Shown here: positions 56,936 through 64,000 of the stretch, one piece after another
How the letters are laid out: every line of letters starts with the position of its first letter
Position numbering within the stretch: position 1 is the first letter of the stretch
NCBI RefSeq assembly: GCF_902497745.1
Contig: NZ_CABVHJ010000007.1
Location: forward strand, 172,131-236,130
Direction of reading: 5' to 3'
DNA: 64,000 nt
From: Pseudomonas fluorescens
Lineage (GTDB): Bacteria; Pseudomonadota; Gammaproteobacteria; Pseudomonadales; Pseudomonadaceae
Position numbers and translations under genes: made by a program
The notes under the pieces: model-generated
The model's input: only the letters and a program-made list of their open reading frames with translations
The model's database searches: none
What the model was told of the DNA's origin: nothing

Positions 56936-59900
56936 ATGTCAAAAATTATCGCTCCACCACAAATACCCACTATCAGCCCCGTTCAGGTCATTCCCGTCAG
57001 CGCCTCGGCCAACCCCCATGCACCGCAGGCGGGCACGCTCAATAGCGCTACGTCGGCGGACGATGCTGACGCCCCCTATCGACGCACGCTGAAATCCCTC
57101 GACAAACATTTCGGCCCTCTGCGCATCGGTGAAATGCTCACCAGCCGTGTAGAACTCCTGGCCTTGGGCGCGACCGTTCATGGCCAGCCCATCAGTCCGG
57201 CGAATGCCGGCATGCAGCGCGTGGATCAAACCTTTCTCGACGGGCTCAATTTCGACGCAGACCGGGTGCAGGCGCGCTTGATGTCCGTGGACACGCCCGA
57301 CAGCAATGTAGCGGCGATGTTGTTCTACGAGATCGCCTGCAAGCGTTCGGTCGACGCCGGGGCGCTCTTCGTCGCTGATGCAACCATCGCCTCCGGCAGT
57401 GCAGTGGATCGCCTGAATCAGTTGGGCAAGGCTGCGCAAAAGCTGGATATCCATCGCGCCGACGCGCTGGAAAATGCGCCGGGCTGGGTCAGCAAAAACA
57501 AAAGCTATTTGATGAGCGGCGCGGGCGTCGGCATGCAGGCATTTGGCATCTACAGCGGCTACAAGGCGATGATCGATGCGATCAAACAAGGCGACACCCT
57601 GGAAGCGGTTTTCCAGGGCGGCTCGATCGCCGCTGAATTTGGCTCGTTGATCATCGAGCGGGGACTGACCAAGACCGGCGAGGCCATGCTCAGGAATGGC
57701 GGCACTGCGCTGAAGTACTTTCCGCTGACATCGGTAGGCAAATACATGAGCCGCGGCGCCGGGATGTTCGCCAGCGCAATCACCCTGCCCTTCGACATCA
57801 CCGATGCGATCAAATCGTTCAATGCCGCCGCCGCAGCGCAGGGCAAAGAGGCCCAGGATCACTACGTCAGTGGCGGTCTGAGCGTAGCGGGTGCGGGCAT
57901 CAGCCTGGTGCTGGGCGTTGCTGCGCTGGCTGGTTTTGGCAGCGTCGCCGGGCCGGTCGGGCTCGTCGCCGCCGGATTGCTCATCGCCGCTTCGATGATC
58001 TACCAGGCCGCCCGAGTGGTGGACGACATTGATGACTACATCGAACTCACCTTTGAAGAACGCCTGCGCTCCGGCTGGTTCGCCTTCACCTACCAGGAAC
58101 TGGACCAGGACGTACTGGATCGCTTCAAGCTTTCCAAGGGCTATCGTGACCACCAGCAGCAGCTCGAATTGTCGGCCAGGGATATGCTGGAGGGCGCCTA
58201 CAAGCACTCCATTGAACACGTGATCAACGGTGCCTTTCAGGTTGAATTGAAGCCCGTTGAAATCTGGCGTTACCAATGGGACGAAAGCGCCGGCCAACAG
58301 CCGTTCAAGCTCGACAACCAGGCAGTCGTTGTCGCGGGTGACGACGTGATCGATGCCGGCAACGGTCTGCCCGCCAGCCTCAAAGGCAAAGTATCGGGCA
58401 GTGCCGGTGACGACAAAGGCATTTTCTGGCGCCTGGGTGACGGTAATGACCGGGTCATCGGCGTCCGGGACAAGCCAAATCTGTTTACCTATCGCGCGGA
58501 TCACAAGGCACTGACCGGGGGTGACCGGAACGATGCGTTTTATCAGGACATCACCGAACAGGAGTTGAACCGCATCAGCAAACCGGCGCACCTCAATGTG
58601 CTGGATGGCGGCGCCGGTGCCGACACACTGGCTTTCGAAGGCAGCCGACCGCTCAGCGACACTCGGCACATCGGCCACAATATCGACCTGCACAGCGGCA
58701 GAGTGGCGTTGCGAGGCCTTGATCCTGACGTCGATGCTGTTGAGGTCGCACAACTCACCTCGATCGAAAACGTCTCGACACTGCGCAAAGGCACCAGCCG
58801 TGTCAGCGGAAACGATGAGGCCAACCAGATTTCCGCCAATGGCTACGACCGCATCAATGCTGGCGGCGGCGATGACACGATTGCCCTCTATGGACTGGAC
58901 TGTCGGGTCGAAGGTGGCAGCGGCGCGGATCGTTATTACATCGCCAGCAGCAACGCTCGCACAACCATTATCGAAGACGGCGAACAGTCGAGCCTGATCG
59001 AGTTCGGCTGGCCGGCGGACGTCATCCAGCGCTGGCAGATCGTCGGCACTTCGCTGGTGGTCAGCTCATTGCGCGGCGAGGATGGCATCGACCCCGAGCA
59101 CGTACTCACGCTGGAAAATGTCTACCAGTGGGTCGATGGCAATCGCCAGCTGAAAAATGATCGATTGCGCTTCAAGACCCAAGACGGTTACGAGTTGCTG
59201 GTTCAGCTACCTCAGCAGCCGGGTGAGGTTGCGCTTCAGGATATCGAGCCCGCCGTGGTCGTGATTGGCCAACCGGCAGCGGCGCCGCAGATCGTCAACG
59301 GCGGCACGGTCGAGATAGCAGAGCAAGGTTTGAAGCGACATTTCGTGTCGCGCACGGACCGCCTAGTGACGTTTGTCGCCAAGTCCAATACACCCGAGAC
59401 ATCCCGCTCCGTTTATCTGGAGTTCAACGACGCCGACATTGTCGACGTATTGCTCACCTATGAAGTTCAAGCGCGTAAAGGCGTGTCGGGCAATACTCAT
59501 CTGTACTATCAGGACATCAACCTGTCTGTTCTGCTGCCGTCGAAAGTCCTGACCTTCAAAGGCGTCGTTCAGCCCATCTCGGCGGCCACGGGTTACAGCG
59601 GCAGGAACAGCTTGAAAGTCACCACGCCACGCTTACGGCATAACGTCGTGCTGATCATGCAGGATCAGGTTTCGTACCGGTTGCAAGTCCCGGAAATGGA
59701 CTATGAAGAGGATGTGAAAAACCCTGGCATCCGCGTACGCAGCACCCGCAGTGTCCTCAAGCGACGCAATGGCAATTATCGGTTTGTCAGACCGTTGGCC
59801 AGCGTGAAGCCGCTGATAACAGCAGAGCCCAGCCGCATTACGATCGACACCGGTTCGCACACCGGCATTTATGTGCTTGAGGGCCAGAGTTCGACTTACG

Positions 59901-60409
59901 ACGTACATCTTGCCAGCAACACGATCATTCGCCTTTCGACGCCAGGCGCTGAGGCCAAAACCGCCGATGCTTCGACCTGGACCCTGTACACCCGCACGAT
60001 GAAAGAAACCGTCACACGCGACGACATACAACTGGACGGCAACCGCTTGCGCATCGCCAGTGTCACGATCGAGTTGCCCGATATCGAGGACGACGTCCCC
60101 GTGGAGTCCATCAACGTGGCCACTTCGGCCGGCAATATTTATGAGGTTTCGCTGCTGTTTGAAGTGCTGCAGCTTTACGTGATCGATGCGCGTGGCTACA
60201 CCAGCATCGAAGCGCTGCTGGCCGAGATCAATGCGCATCAGCAGCGCAACGAACTGGCCGCGAGGGTTCATGTAACCCACCTTGCTGTCAAGGCCGGAAC
60301 CATCGGCACAGTGGTTTACAACTCAGTGAGCAAGTACTGGGGCCTGGACTCCGATCCACAGGCGCGAATCAAATCCGAAGACCTGATCATGCCAAGCAAC
60401 AAGACCTGA
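56936..60409 (+). CDS. large pore-forming/RTX-like toxin component
   Basis: A 1157-aa protein. Residues 50-300 are helical. Residues 188-365 contain IYSGYKAMIDAIKQGDTLEA, RGAGMFASAITLPFDITDAI and a long hydrophobic hairpin (about 310-357) followed by RVVDDIDDYIELTFEERLRS, resembling the pore-forming segment of TcdA/TcdB and Mcf/Fit toxins. Residues 488-670 hold degenerate RTX-like units (LDGGAGADTLAFEG, NAGGGDDTIALYG, EGGSGADRYYIA). The last 350 residues look beta-rich. No signal peptide, autoprotease or type I secretion genes were seen. It sits between two ADP-ribosyltransferase-like genes and may help deliver them. Start ATG 56936 has a weak GGAT upstream. Confidence 0.55.
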   Translation: MSKIIAPPQIPTISPVQVIPVSASANPHAPQAGTLNSATSADDADAPYRRTLKSLDKHFGPLRIGEMLTSRVELLALGATVHGQPISPANAGMQRVDQTFLDGLNFDADRVQARLMSVDTPDSNVAAMLFYEIACKRSVDAGALFVADATIASGSAVDRLNQLGKAAQKLDIHRADALENAPGWVSKNKSYLMSGAGVGMQAFGIYSGYKAMIDAIKQGDTLEAVFQGGSIAAEFGSLIIERGLTKTGEAMLRNGGTALKYFPLTSVGKYMSRGAGMFASAITLPFDITDAIKSFNAAAAAQGKEAQDHYVSGGLSVAGAGISLVLGVAALAGFGSVAGPVGLVAAGLLIAASMIYQAARVVDDIDDYIELTFEERLRSGWFAFTYQELDQDVLDRFKLSKGYRDHQQQLELSARDMLEGAYKHSIEHVINGAFQVELKPVEIWRYQWDESAGQQPFKLDNQAVVVAGDDVIDAGNGLPASLKGKVSGSAGDDKGIFWRLGDGNDRVIGVRDKPNLFTYRADHKALTGGDRNDAFYQDITEQELNRISKPAHLNVLDGGAGADTLAFEGSRPLSDTRHIGHNIDLHSGRVALRGLDPDVDAVEVAQLTSIENVSTLRKGTSRVSGNDEANQISANGYDRINAGGGDDTIALYGLDCRVEGGSGADRYYIASSNARTTIIEDGEQSSLIEFGWPADVIQRWQIVGTSLVVSSLRGEDGIDPEHVLTLENVYQWVDGNRQLKNDRLRFKTQDGYELLVQLPQQPGEVALQDIEPAVVVIGQPAAAPQIVNGGTVEIAEQGLKRHFVSRTDRLVTFVAKSNTPETSRSVYLEFNDADIVDVLLTYEVQARKGVSGNTHLYYQDINLSVLLPSKVLTFKGVVQPISAATGYSGRNSLKVTTPRLRHNVVLIMQDQVSYRLQVPEMDYEEDVKNPGIRVRSTRSVLKRRNGNYRFVRPLASVKPLITAEPSRITIDTGSHTGIYVLEGQSSTYDVHLASNTIIRLSTPGAEAKTADASTWTLYTRTMKETVTRDDIQLDGNRLRIASVTIELPDIEDDVPVESINVATSAGNIYEVSLLFEVLQLYVIDARGYTSIEALLAEINAHQQRNELAARVHVTHLAVKAGTIGTVVYNSVSKYWGLDSDPQARIKSEDLIMPSNKT

Positions 60410-60434
60410 TCGCGCTCTGCCAGGTTTCATCGAC

Positions 60435-60467
60435 GTGCCCGTGTGGATCTGACGTCCACACGGGCAC
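60435..60467 (+). terminator. 12-bp perfect hairpin between toxin-like genes
   Basis: GTGCCCGTGTGG and CCACACGGGCAC enclose ATCTGACGT, 25 bp after the 1157-aa gene. No U-run follows. It could separate expression of the pore-like gene from the next gene or protect its mRNA end. Confidence 0.6.
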
Positions 60468-60518
60468 CTGCTCACTTCAGCCTACGGACAGGCTGACTCG
60501 CAAAAACGGAGTTTATGC

Positions 60519-62492
60519 ATGCGCCAAAAACCGGGCCCACGCCCCAAATCACCGACAGTCGACACACCGGCGACCTCAGCATCGCTACCTGTGGATCGTT
60601 CGGCAAACAACCCGATACTCCCCGCCCCCGATAGCATTCCGGACCATTTACCGGTCGATTCGCCTTCTTCACCCAAGCGACCTCGACTGGACGAGCCAGG
60701 CAGCTCTCGACCACAAACCTCACCCATCGAAGTGAGCGTTGTGCCGAGATCTCGCGCAGATACGCCAACATTTTCGATAACGTCGCTGGAAGATTTTGCG
60801 CATCCGTATTTTGGCGATCTTCCAGAGCCGAATGAATCCGGCATCCGGCGTTATCTGGCCAAGGACTGGGTCGATGTACACCCTCCAGGCACTGAAGGCC
60901 GACACCACGTTTGCGTGCAATACGATGCAGACCTCAAGGCGTATCGGGTGATGTCGTTTCGGCGCCTGGCACCTGGCCCACCGATCTATCGAACCACGCA
61001 GGGCAATCTGTGGAGTCTGGATCGACACCTCACCTTGCTGAACGGCGATGACTACGCCTTTTCAGAGACACCGGATGCTGATGGCTACTACGCGTTCCGC
61101 GCCCTCGGATCGAGCAGTGATGCTGCCATCCTCGGTTATGCCATCAAGCACCCGGAGCATCATTGGGTTGCCATTGATCCCGCGCGAGCAAAGGACAAGA
61201 GATCAGCTGTTGCGCAATGGTCGGATCAGGACATCCAGCGCATGTACATTGTGGATGAAGTACGGATTTCGGACTTCCGCACACACGCGCAAGCGTCCGG
61301 CAAAGCGCCGGAATGGGCACCTCGAGTGCAGAACACCGAAGACGCTCTCTTCGTAGCCGACTCATTGAAGTGGCTGCATCCACAAATGTCTTTGGCCCAG
61401 CGTCTGGAATTGCAGCGCAGCTATAACCTGACCAAGGACCAACTCTGCCGGTTACGCACAGAGTCGGGTGACGGCCAGATCCCCGAATGGGCTGAACAGC
61501 ATAAACGCCTGACGCTTGACTCGAACAACGTGCAGCGCTTCAACCTGATCGGCGAAGAGCTGGAACACTACGTTCGAGATTTGAGATCCCAAGGGCTGGC
61601 TCTCGACCATCACTGGCCCGCCACCCGCTACAGCGATGTTTTTCTAGCTGACTACGCCGCTCATCTCGGCTATCTGCGAAGCAAACACGACATGCTGTAC
61701 CGCACCGACATCCCGGCGATGTTCCGCGGCGAAACCCGGTTACCGTTCGAACTGGCCCGGGACGGGCGGATGATGTACCGCAAAGGCAATCCCACGGGCA
61801 CCACGAACAAGCGCGCGTTAAGTGCAACATTCGGACTGCATGACGCCACCGCCTACGCGGCGACCAAGGGCGGTTTCTATCACGAGCTGCATTACAACTC
61901 GCAGGCCAATCGTTTTCCCGGGGTGAATCCGCAGCGTTCCAAAGGCCAGACCGGCGAGTCCTCCGACTCGGGCAGCTCGGTATCTGAGGGTAAACGAACC
62001 GGTGACGAGGGCGACTCTGACAGTTCTTTTGTTTTCGATGATTCGAAAGGTTATGAATCCACACGCCGCAAGCAAACCACGTCATTTGTCTACGCCATAG
62101 ATACCCGAGGCCTGGAGGTGGTGCCGGGAGCGGAAAACAAGGCCTTCAACCCCGCTAACGGAAAATTCCTCTTCGACGACCTGGAGGGGCATATCTCCAC
62201 CCCCACACGCGGCATCAGTGCCGAGCGGATCTGGCTGGTACGCTCCGACCTGACGCGAGCCGCCCGGGTCAAAGATGTGCTGGAGCAGGCGGGTGACCGT
62301 GTCGCGGCCCTCGAACAGGCCACCTGGGCAGGCACCGACAGTCGAGCGGCCGGTAACTTCGCCAGCAATGCCTATGACAGCCTGATCGACGAGATTGCCG
62401 GTTCAGGCGGCCTGATACTTGAGCTGCCCAAGGGCGACAAGACGTTCGCCGACGACATCGTCTGGCCGGTTCCCGAGCATGACCGGTCTTGA
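60519..62492 (+). CDS. putative ADP-ribosyltransferase toxin, paralogue 2
   Basis: A 657-aa paralogue of the 676-aa protein. A disordered N-terminus holds SPKRPRLDEP (51-60), close to the c-Myc-type nuclear signal. Modules shared with the others are EHHWVAIDPARAKD, QWSDQDIQRMYIVDEVRISD, ASGKAPEWA and SYNLTKDQLCRLR...WAEQHKRL. The C-terminal domain has LYRTDIPAMFRGETRLPFEL (Arg395), RALSATFGLHDA, FVYAIDTRGLEVVPG and FDDLEGHIS...SAERIWL, with D554-x-E556. An acidic Ser-rich insert (about 479-512) lies within it. GGAG eight bases before ATG 60519. Activity is inferred from motif order only. Confidence 0.6.
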   Translation: MRQKPGPRPKSPTVDTPATSASLPVDRSANNPILPAPDSIPDHLPVDSPSSPKRPRLDEPGSSRPQTSPIEVSVVPRSRADTPTFSITSLEDFAHPYFGDLPEPNESGIRRYLAKDWVDVHPPGTEGRHHVCVQYDADLKAYRVMSFRRLAPGPPIYRTTQGNLWSLDRHLTLLNGDDYAFSETPDADGYYAFRALGSSSDAAILGYAIKHPEHHWVAIDPARAKDKRSAVAQWSDQDIQRMYIVDEVRISDFRTHAQASGKAPEWAPRVQNTEDALFVADSLKWLHPQMSLAQRLELQRSYNLTKDQLCRLRTESGDGQIPEWAEQHKRLTLDSNNVQRFNLIGEELEHYVRDLRSQGLALDHHWPATRYSDVFLADYAAHLGYLRSKHDMLYRTDIPAMFRGETRLPFELARDGRMMYRKGNPTGTTNKRALSATFGLHDATAYAATKGGFYHELHYNSQANRFPGVNPQRSKGQTGESSDSGSSVSEGKRTGDEGDSDSSFVFDDSKGYESTRRKQTTSFVYAIDTRGLEVVPGAENKAFNPANGKFLFDDLEGHISTPTRGISAERIWLVRSDLTRAARVKDVLEQAGDRVAALEQATWAGTDSRAAGNFASNAYDSLIDEIAGSGGLILELPKGDKTFADDIVWPVPEHDRS

Positions 62493-62561
62493 TTGCGCGC
62501 GGTGCGCTGACAACACAACTGAGCCAACGGATGGCTGACCCAACCACATGGAGTGACCTTT

Positions 62562-64000
62562 ATGCGCCAAAAACCAGGGCCGCTGCGCCCACCGCCAACG
62601 ACCGATACACCCGCCCCCCCGGTTTCTCGTCCTGCGTCCTACGATCGGCCCATTGACCTGGATTCCCGCTTGCCTGGCCGCGTCAGGCCGGATGGCTCGA
62701 ACGAGCCGCCGGGCATAAACCCCGACGGCCCTCACGGCAGCAGCGCGAGAGTCGAGCCTGGCATAACGATTACACAGATGTCCGAAACGCAGACGCTCCG
62801 GACTCGTATAGCGACGTCGCCCCTGGAGCCTTATTTGCAGAGTGTCGACGCGTCTTTGCACCACGATGTAGACGGGTTGAAGATGCACAAGGGTCGCAGA
62901 TTCGCGGACATCGCCAACGAAGATGGATCCGCCGCCGGGCTGACGGTAATGGTGGCGTTCCACGATTTGATCAAGGCCTACCGGGCCAGGTTACCCAGTG
63001 AGCTGACTCCCTCGGGACCTCCCCTCTATCGTGTGGCCGACAGTAACGTCTGGAGCCTGAAGAAGCCGATCGAATATTACGACCCCATGCAGTTCGCCTC
63101 GTCTCATACCGCGGATGCTCAGGGCTACTACTCTGTTCACAAACACCGGGCGATTGAGCACTCTGGCCCGTATGGCAAGTGGACTGAATTCGAAGTGGTG
63201 CAACGAGACGCAGGTTTCGCCTTTGCCGATGAGCATCGACGTTTGATTCGGGTTGATCCGAGTGAGGCACGAGGAGAGACAGCTGTCCCGCTGAAACTTG
63301 CGCATTGGAGCGATGGAGATATTTGGAAGATGTACCGCCTGGAGGGCGCGCAGGCCTTGGTATTTCGAATCGAAGCACAAGCCCTGGGAAAAGCACCTGA
63401 CTGGGCTACGCGTTTCAACGAGCCGGATACTCACACATTTTTGATCGACTCATCGAGATGGTCTTACCCACAAAAATCCGAGACTGAACGTGCGCAAATC
63501 CTGCGCAGCTACAACTTGAGCATGGCTCAGCAAAATCGTCTGCGACAAGACATGGAACATGGACGGTTCCCCGATTGGGCCGAACAGCACAAACGCTTGA
63601 GTCAGAATCCGTTGGACGACTCACGCTTTGAGCAGATTGCAGAAGAACTGGAGCCATTCATTCTAAAAATGAGAAATGAAGGCGAGAACCATGATTTCGA
63701 CTCACATCCCGTCGAACAACGTTATGAAGAAAACTTCCTGAAAAGTTATCTGGAGCACGCCGGCTACAAACGCAATAAGCATGACTATCTTTATCGGATA
63801 GACATTCCGGCGATGTTCCGCGCCGATTTGCGTACGCCTTTCGAACTGGCTCGGGACAAACGCTTGGTAAAATTGCGGGGCAATCCTTCTGACTCCACGA
63901 CCAAATCGGCTTTCAGCGCGACATTCGGTGCGGCCAATGCTTTGAGCTACATGGGATTTGATTACTACTCCAACCCTCGGCACTACAACAGCCAGGCCAA
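62562..64000 (+). CDS. putative ADP-ribosyltransferase toxin, paralogue 3 (cut by window end)
   Basis: The frame from ATG 62562 is open to the window edge for 479 codons. GGAG lies eight bases upstream. It begins MRQKPGP, as paralogue 2 does, and repeats the modules HWSDGDIWKMYRLEGAQALV, ALGKAPDWA, SYNLSMAQQNRLRQDMEHGR and WAEQHKRL. The catalytic domain begins with YRIDIPAMFRADLRTPFELA (Arg412) and FSATFGAANALSYMG; the D-x-E part lies past the edge. Its N-terminus has no KRPR motif. It is probably the newest duplication given the close likeness of its start to paralogue 2. Confidence 0.6.
   Translation, partial: MRQKPGPLRPPPTTDTPAPPVSRPASYDRPIDLDSRLPGRVRPDGSNEPPGINPDGPHGSSARVEPGITITQMSETQTLRTRIATSPLEPYLQSVDASLHHDVDGLKMHKGRRFADIANEDGSAAGLTVMVAFHDLIKAYRARLPSELTPSGPPLYRVADSNVWSLKKPIEYYDPMQFASSHTADAQGYYSVHKHRAIEHSGPYGKWTEFEVVQRDAGFAFADEHRRLIRVDPSEARGETAVPLKLAHWSDGDIWKMYRLEGAQALVFRIEAQALGKAPDWATRFNEPDTHTFLIDSSRWSYPQKSETERAQILRSYNLSMAQQNRLRQDMEHGRFPDWAEQHKRLSQNPLDDSRFEQIAEELEPFILKMRNEGENHDFDSHPVEQRYEENFLKSYLEHAGYKRNKHDYLYRIDIPAMFRADLRTPFELARDKRLVKLRGNPSDSTTKSAFSATFGAANALSYMGFDYYSNPRHYNSQA

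Noticed and set aside
56939..58753. 604-codon open frame antiparallel to the 1157-aa toxin-like gene
   Set aside because: Composition is typical of antisense frames; the plus-strand gene has a coherent domain layout and matching neighbours.
54854..64000. Antibacterial toxin-immunity locus
   Set aside because: No small immunity-like gene follows any of the toxin-like genes in the window; gaps are under 160 bp and hold no ORF with a start signal.

Overview
The window is a stretch of chromosome from a Pseudomonas of the P. fluorescens group. The gene order rhlE ... ladS-thiD-thiE-hemL ... miaB-phoH-ybeY-corC-lnt ... leuS-lptE-holA ... lipA-lipB-ybeD-dacC-rlpA-sltB1-rodA-pbpA-rlmH-rsfS-nadD-proA is the conserved Pseudomonas core order (it parallels the PA3950-PA4007 region of P. 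aeruginosa). High GC, short same-strand overlaps and many Pseudomonas-type REP palindromes agree. No rRNA, tRNA, CRISPR array, prophage or transposase gene was seen.

Layout. 1-8.7 kb: end of an HI0933-like flavoprotein, an RhlE-type DEAD-box helicase, a DMT exporter divergent from an Lrp-type regulator, a DnaQ-like exonuclease overlapping a NYN-domain gene, DUF2076, YciC-like, an EEP-family phosphoesterase and a putative glycosyltransferase. 8.9-22 kb: HrpB, a 256-bp MITE-like element, a lipoprotein, a FieF-like cation exporter, a Q/N/P-rich DUF6515-like protein, a second Lrp regulator with a possible Ile/Leu-rich leader peptide plus terminator on the opposite strand, DUF2788, RluE, AMP nucleosidase, an AidB-like acyl-CoA dehydrogenase and the hybrid sensor LadS. 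22.4-38.1 kb: thiamin and haem genes, miaB, the phoH-ybeY-corC-lnt operon, YdcF, leuS, lptE, holA and a small unlisted arfA gene that carries the internal hairpin typical of arfA. 38.2-53 kb: the SltB3 transglycosylase, an LD-carboxypeptidase, the lipoate operon and a large cell-wall elongation cluster running leftward from proA/nadD to dacC, then Mpg glycosylase. 53.2-54.5 kb: a DedA-PAP2 fusion, probably for undecaprenyl phosphate recycling.

The accessory part is 54.85-64.0 kb. Three tandem paralogues (676 aa, 657 aa and at least 479 aa, the last cut by the window edge) share disordered proline-rich N-termini and repeated middle modules. Their C-terminal domain shows the R / S-x-T-F / D-x-E pattern of heat-labile-enterotoxin-like ADP-ribosyltransferases. 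Between the first and second sits a 1157-aa protein with a hydrophobic segment resembling the TcdA/TcdB-Mcf pore-forming region, degenerate RTX-like glycine/aspartate repeats and a beta-rich tail. Two of the transferase-like proteins carry KRPR-type nuclear-localisation-like motifs, and no immunity-like gene is visible. I infer an undescribed, probably eukaryote-directed, multi-component toxin locus; this rests on motif reading and not on a database search.
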